Source: Desulfobacteraceae bacterium Eth-SRB2 (lineage in GTDB: Bacteria > Desulfobacterota > Desulfobacteria > Desulfobacterales > UBA11574). From it: a DNA stretch of 64,000 nt. The position numbers and the translations under genes are program-made. How positions within the stretch are numbered: the first letter of the stretch is position 1; every line of letters begins with the position of its first letter. The notes below the pieces were generated by a model. The model did not search any database, was not told the DNA's origin, and saw nothing but the letters and a program-made list of their open reading frames with translations. The stretch is taken from positions 1 to 64,000 of the forward strand of contig RPGQ01000015.1 of the NCBI GenBank assembly GCA_004193595.1. The letters are read 5' to 3'. Below, piece by piece: positions 28,153 to 36,698 of the stretch.

Positions 28153-28933
28153 TTTCTATCATGCTCTCCATTAGTTTAAGGTAATCTATCCCCGCCTTTC
28201 TGAATCCTTCTTTACCGAATTTCATATTGGCTTCGAGAACATACAGATTTTTGTCATGCTCAATGATATCGATCCCCACGTCGTCCCACCGGCATCTTTG
28301 GGCGGTATCAAGAGCAAGATCAAGAACATTTTTGGGCACAGGATCCAGACTGATGGTTGCACCCACAGCAACATTACTTCTAAATTCCCCCGGAGGCGCA
28401 ATGCGCCAGTAGGCATGAACCACCCGATCTCCGATAACAACAACCCGTATATCGCGATCTGACGGCAGGTATTCCTGAATATAGGCAACATTCGACCGGT
28501 TGATATAGGCATCCAGATCTTCTCGATTCCCGATAAGGTAAACCCCTCTTCCCATGGCCGATCCCCGTGGGATTTTGCCGATAAAAGGAAATTGAAAATG
28601 TTCGCAAATAGAGCTCTTCTGGCGTTTTCCATAAAACACCCGAGTCCTGGGATGCGGTATTTCGAGAAGATTAAACAGGGCGGTCTGTTTGATCTTGTCC
28701 TGAACACATTTATAATTATGATAACTGGGAAAGGTTTTTTTCCCCACGGCATCGAACAATTCGGCATAGAAAGCGGTGGGATAGTATATCTTTTCGGCAT
28801 TTCGGATAAGATCCGCTTCCGTACGGCTGTAATTTGAAAAATTAGGTTGCACCCCTAAGGTTACAACATTTTTACAGTTTTTAAGCCGTGCTTCAAGGGC
28901 GATGACTTTTTTAACGTTTTTCATTCGGGTCAA
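28139..28933 (-). CDS. RimK-like ATP-grasp ligase
   Basis: The 264-residue protein has ATP-grasp features: PFIGKIPRGSAMGRGVYLI for nucleotide binding, AYIQEYLPSDRDIRVVVIGD, and the metal site DIIEHDKNLYVLEANMKFG. It belongs to the RimK-like group that joins a carboxylate to an amine, but the acceptor is unknown. ATG codons at 28933 and 28924 are both possible starts. It overlaps both neighbours, so it is part of the dGTPase/Mut7-C transcript. Confidence 0.75.
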   Translation of the reverse strand: MTRMKNVKKVIALEARLKNCKNVVTLGVQPNFSNYSRTEADLIRNAEKIYYPTAFYAELFDAVGKKTFPSYHNYKCVQDKIKQTALFNLLEIPHPRTRVFYGKRQKSSICEHFQFPFIGKIPRGSAMGRGVYLIGNREDLDAYINRSNVAYIQEYLPSDRDIRVVVIGDRVVHAYWRIAPPGEFRSNVAVGATISLDPVPKNVLDLALDTAQRCRWDDVGIDIIEHDKNLYVLEANMKFGKEGFRKAGIDYLKLMESMIENGRI

Positions 28934-29396
28934 ACAGCCTCATAATGATATCGTGACTCCGTTGGGTATGACTTCCCGGCCAGTATATTCGCCGACATCG
29001 GCCGCAGGTTTGAAAAATATCGCAGGTTTGCCAGATAAAATCAGGCACATTCCCCTGCACTGAATCCTTGTCCACCGGTCGGATACGGGTGTTACACCGG
29101 ATGCATCGTGAAAACGGACGCGTATCCGTATAACCAATGCCCAGCGTGTCGATCACCTGTCTGAGCTGCTCAAAGGGATTGTTTGACGTTATAAAAATAA
29201 ACTCCTGCGACACTTTGCCGTTCCGGACACGTTCGGTTCGAGTAAGCAGAATGCGTTTTTTCCTCCCCAAATCCATGCCTTTTTTCGCTGAAAAACCGGG
29301 CTCATAAGATGTGTCAAAGCCAAGAATCCTCAACCATTTTGACAGTTTGCCCAGCGTAGGCTCCGCAGCAAAACATATTTCACTCTTGCTGTTCAT
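28911..29396 (-). CDS. Mut7-C RNase-domain protein
   Basis: The 161-residue product begins with a PIN-like Mut7-C segment (FAAEPTLGKLSKWLRILGFD and KKRILLTRTERV) and ends with a zinc ribbon made of RCIRCNTRI and CGRCRRIYW. The family is predicted to be an RNase and is named after the C-terminus of eukaryotic Mut7. Its substrate is unknown. The gene overlaps the ATP-grasp gene by 23 bases. Confidence 0.8.
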   Translation of the reverse strand: MNSKSEICFAAEPTLGKLSKWLRILGFDTSYEPGFSAKKGMDLGRKKRILLTRTERVRNGKVSQEFIFITSNNPFEQLRQVIDTLGIGYTDTRPFSRCIRCNTRIRPVDKDSVQGNVPDFIWQTCDIFQTCGRCRRIYWPGSHTQRSHDIIMRLFDPNEKR

Positions 29397-29457
29397 GGGT
29401 CACTAGTACCCGTACCCCAACCATTACAGTTTCATCCCTGAACCTTGAAGCCCTTTT

Positions 29458-30324
29458 CTACTCCGGAGGCGTCAACACAAACAGTGACGGTGAAACCGAA
29501 ACACCGGCCCAGTATCTGTCAACATCGAGCTGAAAACCGGAACCGTCATGGGTTGAAAACACCAGACGAAAAGGGACCCGGTATCCCTCTATATCCTGCA
29601 TTTTTTTAAACTCCGCCCGATACTTGAGATCGCCGGTAGAATTAAATTTTTCCACCTTGCGCACCTGTTTTCTGTTGGCATCAAGGTATATTTTTTGACA
29701 AGTGTTCCCCCACCCTTTTTTTAAAACCAGGATATATCCATCTTCATATGCGCAAGGCTCCTCCTGATTCGATAAGGCAGTGTGGCGGTTTGAAGTAACA
29801 TGGGGCCTGCCTCCGGGAGGACTATTTTTTATAACAACGGCAGAATCAAAAGTATCAACAGAAACGCGGCCGGCCAGAATATTAACCATATCGTCGGATT
29901 CCACGGGTATTGGAAAGAATCTTTTCATTGTGGAATTTCCGGAGCGCCGTTTATAAAATTTACCCCGTGTATGATTCAAAAGATAGAGCCACTGACCATC
30001 AGATGCAAAGCTTACCACAGGCTGTCCTGAAATGCTTCGAAGTGCAATACGGAGTCTGTCCGGAATTGATCCTACCCACGCCACACGGGTGGTCAGATCT
30101 TTTTTTTCATTTTCCCAAAAGGTTATCCTTCCAACACCTTTGAAGGTTTTGAGATGAAAATTTTGATTTTTCAGATAAGAAATAAGTTCCCCGACTTCAG
30201 ATAAGGCCTCAAGGTCCCCGGGTTTTTCCGGAATACGTGATATAATGGTACTGCAGGATGAAAATAAAAAGATGCCGATTAAAAGAATGGTTGCAAGGTG
30301 TCGGGTGTATGCTGGGGTTTTCAT
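29458..30324 (-). CDS. DUF4292/LolB-like outer-membrane lipoprotein
   Basis: The 288-residue protein has a lipoprotein signal with the lipobox cysteine at C24 (IFLFSSC). The mature part contains ISYLKNQNFHLKTFKGVGRI, IPDRLRIALRSISGQPVVSF and FASDGQWLYLLN, resembling DUF4292 and LolB/LolA-fold proteins that handle lipids or lipoproteins. The exact role is not known. The upstream TPR lipoprotein gene overlaps it by four bases, suggesting the two work together at the envelope. Confidence 0.7.
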   Translation of the reverse strand: MKTPAYTRHLATILLIGIFLFSSCSTIISRIPEKPGDLEALSEVGELISYLKNQNFHLKTFKGVGRITFWENEKKDLTTRVAWVGSIPDRLRIALRSISGQPVVSFASDGQWLYLLNHTRGKFYKRRSGNSTMKRFFPIPVESDDMVNILAGRVSVDTFDSAVVIKNSPPGGRPHVTSNRHTALSNQEEPCAYEDGYILVLKKGWGNTCQKIYLDANRKQVRKVEKFNSTGDLKYRAEFKKMQDIEGYRVPFRLVFSTHDGSGFQLDVDRYWAGVSVSPSLFVLTPPE

Positions 30325-32039
30325 TTACCGGATAATCCTTGTATCTTTTTCTCAAGAGCATCTTTGTCTTTTTCTTTTTTCAACAACGAACGTTTGTAGA
30401 ATTGAAGCGCTTTTTTCTTATTACTTATCTTCAGGTATATATCTCCTAAATGCTCCAGGATAATCGGGTCGTCAGGTACAAGACTTACGGCTTTTTCAAT
30501 ATATTTCAATGCCTTATCAAATATTCCTTTCTTATAGTATACCCACCCCAGGCTGTCTGTGATATAACCGTCATCAGGTTTTTGTTTTAAAGCCGCCTTG
30601 ATAAGACGTTCGGCCTCATCCAGATTCTCCCCGAGCTCTGCATAGGTATAACCGAGATAATTCAATGCATTGGCATCCTTTTCGTCAAGACTTATCACCG
30701 TCTTCATCTCTTCTATGGAAGCTTTTTTCTTTCCCCACTTGTCATAAACAACGCCCAGGCGAAAACGGAGCCTGGTATTATCAGAATCAATCTTGAGTCC
30801 CTGTTTAAGAACGTTCTCAGCTTTTTTAAATTCCCCTTTATCTTCATAAAATGAACCCAGATAGAGTAAAATCTCAGGATCATCAGGTGTTTTTTTAATA
30901 ACATCTTTTAAAAAATGTATGGCTTCCTCAATTTTTTTCTGTTCCTGGTATAAAAATGCAACTTGAACCACAGCTTCTTTATAAAAACCGGAATCCGGCG
31001 CCACTTTTTTAAAATACACGATGGCCTTGTCTTTATCTTTTTTCCCCTCAAAAGCCACCCCGGTAATGTAATGAAGCTCGGAACTGTCCGGCGCACCCTT
31101 TAACATCCCTTCAAGAATAATGACTGCGGCATCATATTTCTTTGGATTTAAATAACGCTTAACAAGCTTTCTTATGACTTGCTTTTGCGCAATGCTCCTT
31201 GCACCCAGATCCTTAAAAATCTTTTCTGCATCCTCCGTCATTCCTCTTTGATGATAATAATATCCGAGTTCCATGGCGGCTCTTATATCTTTGGGATTTC
31301 TTTTCAAAAGCTCTCGGTATAACTGAACAATTTTCTCCTCTTTGCCCAAATTTTTGTAAAGATTTATCAGCTCATAACGCGGCTCCTCGAGGCCGGGTTT
31401 CATTTCTATAGTTTTTTTAAATTCTTTTTCAGCTCCGGCAGTGTTATTTTGCTCTGAAAATATTTTTGCTATAAAGAAATGCCCCACATAGGATTCCGGA
31501 AAATTTTGAACCAGCTGGTCATAGATCTTTAATGCCCTGTTCAGTTTCTTTTCCTGCATGTACAGACCGCCTAAAAGCAAATATATATTTTCTTGTTTCG
31601 GATCCATGGCAATAATTTTTTCATACACCGCTTCAGCGTCATCAAGCTGATTAAGCCCCTGCTTGAGTCTCCCGTACATGATAAGAGCATTAAGATTTTC
31701 AGGTTCTTTTTCTATAATTTTTTCAACAATACCCAAAGCCCTTTGGTTCTCTTTTATATGAAGGTAAAGGGTCGCTAGCTCCAACCGAAGATAAGTAGAT
31801 TCAGGATCTGTTTCAATGGCTTTATTTAGATATTGAATCGCTTTATCGTAGTTGCCTGATTTCCGCTGTAACTGTGCCTCTGTAAAGTAGTAATAGCGGC
31901 TCTCCGGCGCAAGCGAGTCTTCTGCCGTCTCGTCCAGGTTTTCACTTAATGGCTGAGCCGCCTTTTTATAAGGGAAACAACCGAAAAAAATTAAAATGAC
32001 CATAACCGCAACGGTCACATTTATCGCTTTTGATTTCAT
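30321..32039 (-). CDS. TPR-repeat lipoprotein
   Basis: The 572-residue product has a lipoprotein signal with lipobox cysteine C21 (ILIFFGC) and at least twelve TPR units over the rest, for example AIQYLNKAIETDPESTYLRL and AESLIKAALKQKPDDGYITD-like stretches. TPR arrays scaffold protein complexes, here on the periplasmic face. I start at 32039, where AGGA lies upstream; the frame to 32060 would overlap rpoH. It ends inside the DUF4292 gene start. Confidence 0.85.
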   Translation of the reverse strand: MKSKAINVTVAVMVILIFFGCFPYKKAAQPLSENLDETAEDSLAPESRYYYFTEAQLQRKSGNYDKAIQYLNKAIETDPESTYLRLELATLYLHIKENQRALGIVEKIIEKEPENLNALIMYGRLKQGLNQLDDAEAVYEKIIAMDPKQENIYLLLGGLYMQEKKLNRALKIYDQLVQNFPESYVGHFFIAKIFSEQNNTAGAEKEFKKTIEMKPGLEEPRYELINLYKNLGKEEKIVQLYRELLKRNPKDIRAAMELGYYYHQRGMTEDAEKIFKDLGARSIAQKQVIRKLVKRYLNPKKYDAAVIILEGMLKGAPDSSELHYITGVAFEGKKDKDKAIVYFKKVAPDSGFYKEAVVQVAFLYQEQKKIEEAIHFLKDVIKKTPDDPEILLYLGSFYEDKGEFKKAENVLKQGLKIDSDNTRLRFRLGVVYDKWGKKKASIEEMKTVISLDEKDANALNYLGYTYAELGENLDEAERLIKAALKQKPDDGYITDSLGWVYYKKGIFDKALKYIEKAVSLVPDDPIILEHLGDIYLKISNKKKALQFYKRSLLKKEKDKDALEKKIQGLSGK

Positions 32040-32056
32040 TTCAAAAATGTCCTGTT

Positions 32057-33037
32057 TCAATCAAATCCTTTAACCCTGTCATAAAAATCAAAGTCTGGAA
32101 TTTCGCGTTTAAAAAATTCTCTCAATTTCTTGATAATATTTTTTTCAACCTGGCGGACACGTTCTCTTGATATCTCGTAGCGGTCGCCAATCTCCTGCAA
32201 CGTAGCAGGAGAGTCTGAAAAAATACGCTGTTCAAAAATTTCAAGCTCTCTGGGCGTCATGGTTTCTTTAAACTCGGCAATCTTATTATGTAAAAGAGTC
32301 TCCATCTCCTTTTTCGCCACCTGATCTTCCGTAGATTCGACTTCCGTGTTTAACAACTCAACTCTTTCCGTATCCGAATCATCCTTTATAGGAGCATCCA
32401 AAGAAACATCCCAGCCATCAAGCCTCTGGTCCATATCTACAATTTCACGTTCGGATACTCCCAATCTTTCGGACAAAAGTTTTGGTTTGGGATCAAAACC
32501 CTGATCAATCAGTTTCTGCTTCTCTTTTTTAAGCTTAAAGAAGAGTTTTCGTTGCCCTTGGGTGGTTCCTATTTTCACAAGACGCCAGTTGTCCATAATA
32601 AACTTTAAAATGTAAGCCTTTATCCAGAATGAGGCGTAATATGAAAACTTAACATTCTTGTACGGATCAAATTTTTTAACTGCCTGCATGAGCCCTATAT
32701 TCCCTTCCTGAATCAGGTCCAAAAGATTCTGCATCCATACTCGCTGAAATTCGAGAGCGATTTTTACCACAAGTCTGAGGTTGGCAGTCACCAGAATATA
32801 CGCAGCCTCGCTGTCACCATCTTCCATAACTCTTTTCCCAAGCTCTATTTCCTGCTCTCTGGTGAGAAGCTTGTGCTTGCTTATTTCTGAAAGGTAGCGC
32901 TGAAGCGGGTCGAACTTAACAATAGCGGTATCATCAGAATGATATTCCGGCTTTTCATCTTTGTTTTTATGTTTGCCCCTAGTGTTTTGATCCTGTTTTG
33001 TTCTTCGATCTTTCTGTTTTTTATTAAATTTATTCAT
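32057..33037 (-). CDS. rpoH: RpoH-type sigma-70 family factor
   Basis: The 326-residue sigma factor shows region 2 (LILVTANLRLVVKIALEF-like core and DLIQEGNIGLMQAVKKFDP), SYYASFWIKAYILKFIMDNW, the RpoH-box like QGQRKLFFKLKKEK, and region 4 (LQEIGDRYEISRERVRQVEK). Region 1.1 is absent and a charged N-terminal tail of about 35 residues is present. This fits the heat-shock sigma-32 group, although deltaproteobacterial relatives can have other roles. It heads the run of TPR and DUF4292 envelope genes. Confidence 0.8.
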   Translation of the reverse strand: MNKFNKKQKDRRTKQDQNTRGKHKNKDEKPEYHSDDTAIVKFDPLQRYLSEISKHKLLTREQEIELGKRVMEDGDSEAAYILVTANLRLVVKIALEFQRVWMQNLLDLIQEGNIGLMQAVKKFDPYKNVKFSYYASFWIKAYILKFIMDNWRLVKIGTTQGQRKLFFKLKKEKQKLIDQGFDPKPKLLSERLGVSEREIVDMDQRLDGWDVSLDAPIKDDSDTERVELLNTEVESTEDQVAKKEMETLLHNKIAEFKETMTPRELEIFEQRIFSDSPATLQEIGDRYEISRERVRQVEKNIIKKLREFFKREIPDFDFYDRVKGFD

Positions 33038-33134
33038 ATGAATATTTGACAGCCTCGTTAAAAGTCAGTAAAGCGACTTTTTACGAACGTTTTACGTTTT
33101 AGGTGTCTGGTTTTAAGCTTTTGTTAAAACATAC

Positions 33135-33157
33135 ATTACAATTAGATAAATTGTAAT
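33135..33157 (-). promoter_or_regulatory. Dyad upstream of rpoH
   Basis: A perfect inverted repeat ATTACAATT-AGATA-AATTGTAAT lies about 100 bp before the rpoH start and about 80 bp before the truncated tRNA. Its shape resembles Fur/PerR-type operators. It could act on rpoH or on the original tRNA promoter. Confidence 0.45.
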
Positions 33158-33239
33158 AATTTTAGCCTATTATGAGTTCATCAGTATTTTATGGACATAC
33201 AGACGAGCATATGGTATCTAAAAAATTTAGTATCCCCTT

Positions 33240-33279
<40 letters not shown>

Positions 33280-33287
33280 TCCAACTA

Positions 33288-33333
33288 AGGGTTTTTGCAA
33301 ACTTATTGAAATATTTGCAAAAGCCCTTTTTTA
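33288..33333 (+). terminator. Strong terminator just inside attL
   Basis: Arms AGGGTTTTTGCAAA (33288-33301) and TTTGCAAAAGCCCT (33314-33327) pair with one wobble and are followed by six T. It lies directly after the truncated tRNA and should stop transcription from the old tRNA promoter before the element's genes. Confidence 0.85.
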
Positions 33334-33406
33334 TTATCAATTTTAATCTTTTTAAAAAGTATAGCATATCACACAAAGTACGTAAAGTCACGTTTTTCAC
33401 CTCTGA

Positions 33407-33428
33407 AGTCCCATCAAAAGTCCCATCA
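33407..33428. promoter_or_regulatory. Candidate integrase arm-type sites
   Basis: AGTCCCATCA occurs at 33407-33416 and 33419-33428, spaced by 12 bases, and again at 51067-51076 near the other att site. Tyrosine integrases bind such short repeats with their N-terminal domain beside the core. The assignment rests only on position and repetition. Confidence 0.45.
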
Positions 33429-33490
33429 CCTATTTTTACCACAATGTAGTATAAGCCAAATTTATTTAATATAATACTATAAAAAAATGA

Positions 33491-33544
33491 TTGACATGGG
33501 GTATTTTTTTAATTTATAAAGGTTCAACTTGAACCTTTATAAAT
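33491..33544 (+). promoter_or_regulatory. Promoter with overlapping 33-nt perfect palindrome
   Basis: TTGACA (33491-33496) and TATAAA (33515-33520) are separated by 18 bases. A perfect palindrome with 16-bp arms and one central base spans 33512-33544, from the -10 box to the ATG of the next gene. A protein bound there would block RNA polymerase, so this is most likely an operator, probably for autoregulation by the HTH protein that follows. Confidence 0.75.
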
Positions 33545-34322
33545 GCATATGAAATTCTTGATGAACAACATAACCCTGACCACGGGTGTCACCAGAAATC
33601 AGCTAAAACAATGGTTGAAAATGGGAATACTTACACCTTCAATAAGGTGCGCTTCTGGACCAGGAACACGAAATGTTTTTAGCCGAGAAGATCTATACTT
33701 AATTGCCGTTTTCCGGCATTTCATAAGTGATTTATTTTACAGAGAACCTGCAGCAGATTACCTGAAAGCCATAAATCCAGATCATGTTAACCTGCTTGTG
33801 GCTGTAGCAACTTGGGAACGGATCACCTATTTGCAACAAGATCTTTTGATAGAATTAACCCAAGATAAAACCATTGAAGAATCCTTAAAACTCATAGGGA
33901 AAGCCCCTAACCCTCATAAAATTCGATTACTCCGAGAATCAATGATCCGCAGTTTATATGAAAAGCTTGATACTAACCTGGGGCTTTTTTTGGCATTTCT
34001 ACGAATTAAGGTTGAAAAACGAAACCACATTAACTGTTTGCCCGTGATTGAGGGTGGGCCTGCCTGGATACCAGCCGCACGCTTCAAAGATTTAATCGCC
34101 TTATCGCAAACAGCTGATGATACATTCATTTTAAATTTTGGAAAGATCATGCGGGAAATAGATATTCAATTAATGCTGCATTATCCGGAAAAAATGAATT
34201 ACCAGTATAAGAAAATGATGAAACGGTTTCGGGAGCTTCCTTCTGTCGAACCTAATAAAATTAAGATTGAGGATTTACTAAAGATAACCGCTTCTAATTA
34301 TGAGGAAAAAGAAAATGATTAA
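33543..34322 (+). CDS. MerR-like HTH regulator of the element
   Basis: The 259-residue protein starts with a MerR-type winged helix: TLTTGVTRNQLKQWLKMGIL followed by TRNVFSREDLYLIAVFRHF. The remaining 180 residues are helical and match no domain I know. ATG codons at 33543, 33549 and 33561 are possible starts, none with a clear ribosome-binding site; with the predicted promoter the message would be nearly leaderless. It is the first gene of the element and is well placed to be its repressor or switch. The next small gene overlaps its end. Confidence 0.65.
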   Translation: MHMKFLMNNITLTTGVTRNQLKQWLKMGILTPSIRCASGPGTRNVFSREDLYLIAVFRHFISDLFYREPAADYLKAINPDHVNLLVAVATWERITYLQQDLLIELTQDKTIEESLKLIGKAPNPHKIRLLRESMIRSLYEKLDTNLGLFLAFLRIKVEKRNHINCLPVIEGGPAWIPAARFKDLIALSQTADDTFILNFGKIMREIDIQLMLHYPEKMNYQYKKMMKRFRELPSVEPNKIKIEDLLKITASNYEEKEND

Positions 34323-34476
34323 AACAACGCATGAAGAAGATCGCATCGAGAACGATGCTATATTTTTAGATAGCGAAGGAAATTTCCCAAAAAGGTTAAT
34401 AATCGTCGAAGAAACAAAAAACCTTGAGTATAAAATTTTGAAGACTCGAAAAGGAAAATACCAACTAGTTAAATAA
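34315..34476 (+). CDS. Small hypothetical protein coupled to the regulator
   Basis: A 53-residue frame starts at an ATG that overlaps the end of the regulator gene by eight bases. It reads MIKTTHEEDRIENDAIFLDS and ends YQLVK. It is acidic at the start and basic at the end. No family is recognised. The overlap is the main argument that it is real. Confidence 0.45.
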   Translation: MIKTTHEEDRIENDAIFLDSEGNFPKRLIIVEETKNLEYKILKTRKGKYQLVK

Positions 34477-34481
34477 AAATC

Positions 34482-34524
34482 AGCAGCCAGCCAGCAGCCA
34501 GCACAGCCAGCCAGCCAAGACAAC
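34482..34524. repeat. CAGCCAGC short tandem repeats
   Basis: This stretch is made of repeated CAGCCAG, CAGCAGCCAGCA and CAGCCAGCCAGC units. It lies between the small gene and the HTH pseudogene. It may be slippage-prone; no function is evident. Confidence 0.7.
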
Positions 34525-34569
34525 CCATACTTAAAGGGACCTCGGCTTTTTTTGTTTCAAAGGATTGAC

Positions 34570-34779
34570 ATGAAAAGAGACGAACTGTTGAACACAAAAG
34601 AATGCGGTGTTGTTATTAGAAGGTCACCGGGAGCTGTACGAAATTTAGTATTACGTCGTGCGATTCCTTATCGAAAGGTTGCAGGACGTCTGGTGTTTCT
34701 GAGAAGCGAAATAATTCAATGAATCGAACAGGCACCTGGGGTGCGACTAAAGGATCTAGAGCATAAATTTAATGGATAA
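34570..34779 (+). pseudogene. Excisionase/AlpA-like HTH gene with nonsense codon
   Basis: The frame reads MKRDELLNTKECGVVIRRSP, then AVRNLVLRRAIPYRKVAGRL and VFLRSEIIQ, a helix-turn-helix group 17 domain. A TGA at 34720-34722 sits where relatives have Trp (IIQW), and the frame goes on with IEQAPGVRLKDLEHKFNG to a TAA at 34777-34779. That TAA overlaps the ATG of the helicase gene (ATGGATAA), which shows the original gene ended there. The TGA is therefore a recent Trp-to-stop change. Confidence 0.7.
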
Positions 34780-36298
34780 CTCAGATATCGATGTGATCAA
34801 AAAAAAGGTCGAAGCAAGACGGCAGAAAATTCAAAAGGAATTTCCCGGCGATAAAGAGATCGTTGAATTTTCTGGGAACAAAATTCTCCAAATGCTCGAT
34901 TGTGGTGAGGATGGAGATGCATGGCTTTTTATCGCGCTCCATCGTGGGCGATTTTGTTACGATCCTTATGATTCATGTTGGTTTGAGTTTTACAAAAACT
35001 ATTGGCGCGAAGATTGTGTTGACCAGGTTGTAGCCAGCATTGAGGATGTCATTGAAGAGTATGGTAAAGAAATAAATCGACAACACTGGTTGAAGCTGAA
35101 AGCGGAAAAAAATGGAGACACTTCAACTGCAGATAAGCATAAAACACGAGAAGGATTGCTGCTCAAAAGGATCAGAGCGCTGCATAATTTTTTTCGTAAA
35201 AAAAATGTGCTACGACTTGCCAGATCCGGCCAAGACTCCCTTTGCATCACCGGAACAGAATGGGATTCCGATCCTTGGCTCTTGGGGTGCCCCAACGGAA
35301 TTTTTGATCTAAAAAACGAAATCTTTCGATCGGGCCGTCCTGAAGATTTTCTGAAAACGGTAACTACTACTAAATGGAAAGGATATGATGCTCCAAGGCC
35401 AATGTTTGACCAGTTTATTTTAGATATCTCCAACGGAGATGTTGACTTGGTTAACTACCTGCAAAGACTGTTTGGATATTCAATACTTGGCAAAGTCACC
35501 CTTCATATTTTCATCATCTTTTATGGTCAAGGCCGGAATGGTAAAGGTACACTTTTAGAAATTCTTAAATATATCCTTGGCAGCCTGGCTTATAAAACAA
35601 ACTTTGATTTTCTGCTTGAGAACAAATTTAAATCTGAAGGGCCTACACCAGAGATTATAGCGCTGCGCGGTAAGCGTTTGGTCTGGGCCAGTGAAACGAG
35701 CGAAGGTCGTGCTTTGAATATTTCAAAACTGAAAGAGGTCGTCGGGGGCGACACTTTAAATGCCCGCGCACCCTATGCAAAAAGGCAAATTGAATTTCAA
35801 CCAAGTCACACCTTATTTTTATTAACCAATCATCGACCCCATGCGGATTCCAGTGATTACGCATTGTGGAAACGGATGCACCTTGTTCCTTTTACAAAAT
35901 CATTTGTAAGTGACCCGATACAAGCCCATGAGCATAAGGAAGATCCAGAACTATTTGACAAACTCAAAAAAGAAGACGCGGGTATCCTGGCGTGGCTCAT
36001 TGAAGGCAATCGGAAATTTAAACAAAGCGGGTTGCAAATTCCAAAAACCGTTAAGGAGGCCACCAAGATGTATAAACAGGATGAAGATTTGGTCGGACAA
36101 TTTATTAAAGACAGATGTGTCATGGAACCCTACGTCGAAATCAAGGCCGGAGATCTCTATAAGGCTTATGAGATTTGGTGTGATGAGACGGCAAGCTTTC
36201 TATTAAGCAAAAAGAAATTCGGAATGGCGATGAAATCACGTTTCGATTTCTATAATAAGCGTTGGGTGTTTTATGTCGGAATCACTCTGATAAAATAA
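34772..36298 (+). CDS. P4-alpha/D5-type replication helicase
   Basis: The 508-residue protein has a D5_N-like region (about 40-230), a superfamily 3 helicase with Walker A GQGRNGKGT (252-260), RLVWASETSEGRALN (Walker B area), FLLTNHRP (sensor) and a C-terminal winged-helix part (DRCVMEPYVEIKAGDLYKAY). The N-terminal primase domain of P4 alpha is missing, so primer synthesis would need another protein. It would unwind DNA at the element's origin, and the iteron region just downstream fits. The gene appears intact. Confidence 0.85.
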   Translation: MDNSDIDVIKKKVEARRQKIQKEFPGDKEIVEFSGNKILQMLDCGEDGDAWLFIALHRGRFCYDPYDSCWFEFYKNYWREDCVDQVVASIEDVIEEYGKEINRQHWLKLKAEKNGDTSTADKHKTREGLLLKRIRALHNFFRKKNVLRLARSGQDSLCITGTEWDSDPWLLGCPNGIFDLKNEIFRSGRPEDFLKTVTTTKWKGYDAPRPMFDQFILDISNGDVDLVNYLQRLFGYSILGKVTLHIFIIFYGQGRNGKGTLLEILKYILGSLAYKTNFDFLLENKFKSEGPTPEIIALRGKRLVWASETSEGRALNISKLKEVVGGDTLNARAPYAKRQIEFQPSHTLFLLTNHRPHADSSDYALWKRMHLVPFTKSFVSDPIQAHEHKEDPELFDKLKKEDAGILAWLIEGNRKFKQSGLQIPKTVKEATKMYKQDEDLVGQFIKDRCVMEPYVEIKAGDLYKAYEIWCDETASFLLSKKKFGMAMKSRFDFYNKRWVFYVGITLIK

Positions 36299-36698
36299 TA
36301 ATCCTGCAGTAGTTGCAGTAGTTGCAGCAGAACGTACATATCTTTTTATATATTTTTTTTTACCACTCTGTAAAAAGAATACCAAAAACAGCTGCAACTA
36401 CTGCAACTACTGCAGGCTATAATAATGCTGGCCAAAAATATAAGTTGTCACTTTGGCCAGCATTATTAATAAGTTACAATAAACAGTGGGTATTCTCTAT
36501 ATGATAATCTTGCAGTAGTTGCAGTAGAATATAGGAAACTTTTTTTTGGCAACTTTAGCGCAATAAATATGCCAAAGCTATTCATCCTTGTCGCGGGTCC
36601 TTCTGGGCCTTTACCAACAGTTACATTACGGAGGGCTCGGGAGTTTGCTGCGCGCAACTCGGATTTTCAGTTATACCTAATTTAAACCATTTATAGAC
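36299..36698. other. Origin-like region: iterons and hairpin
   Basis: A 26-bp perfect inverted repeat (36303-36328 and 36391-36416) is built from GCAGTAGTT units, with a third partial set at 36511-36527. Beside it is a 16-bp perfect hairpin (36421-36436 and 36452-36467) with a 15-base loop, and AT-rich stretches (36341-36360). There is no gene. Position right after an SF3 helicase gene suggests a replication origin. The first inverted repeat could also terminate transcription of the helicase gene. Confidence 0.55.
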
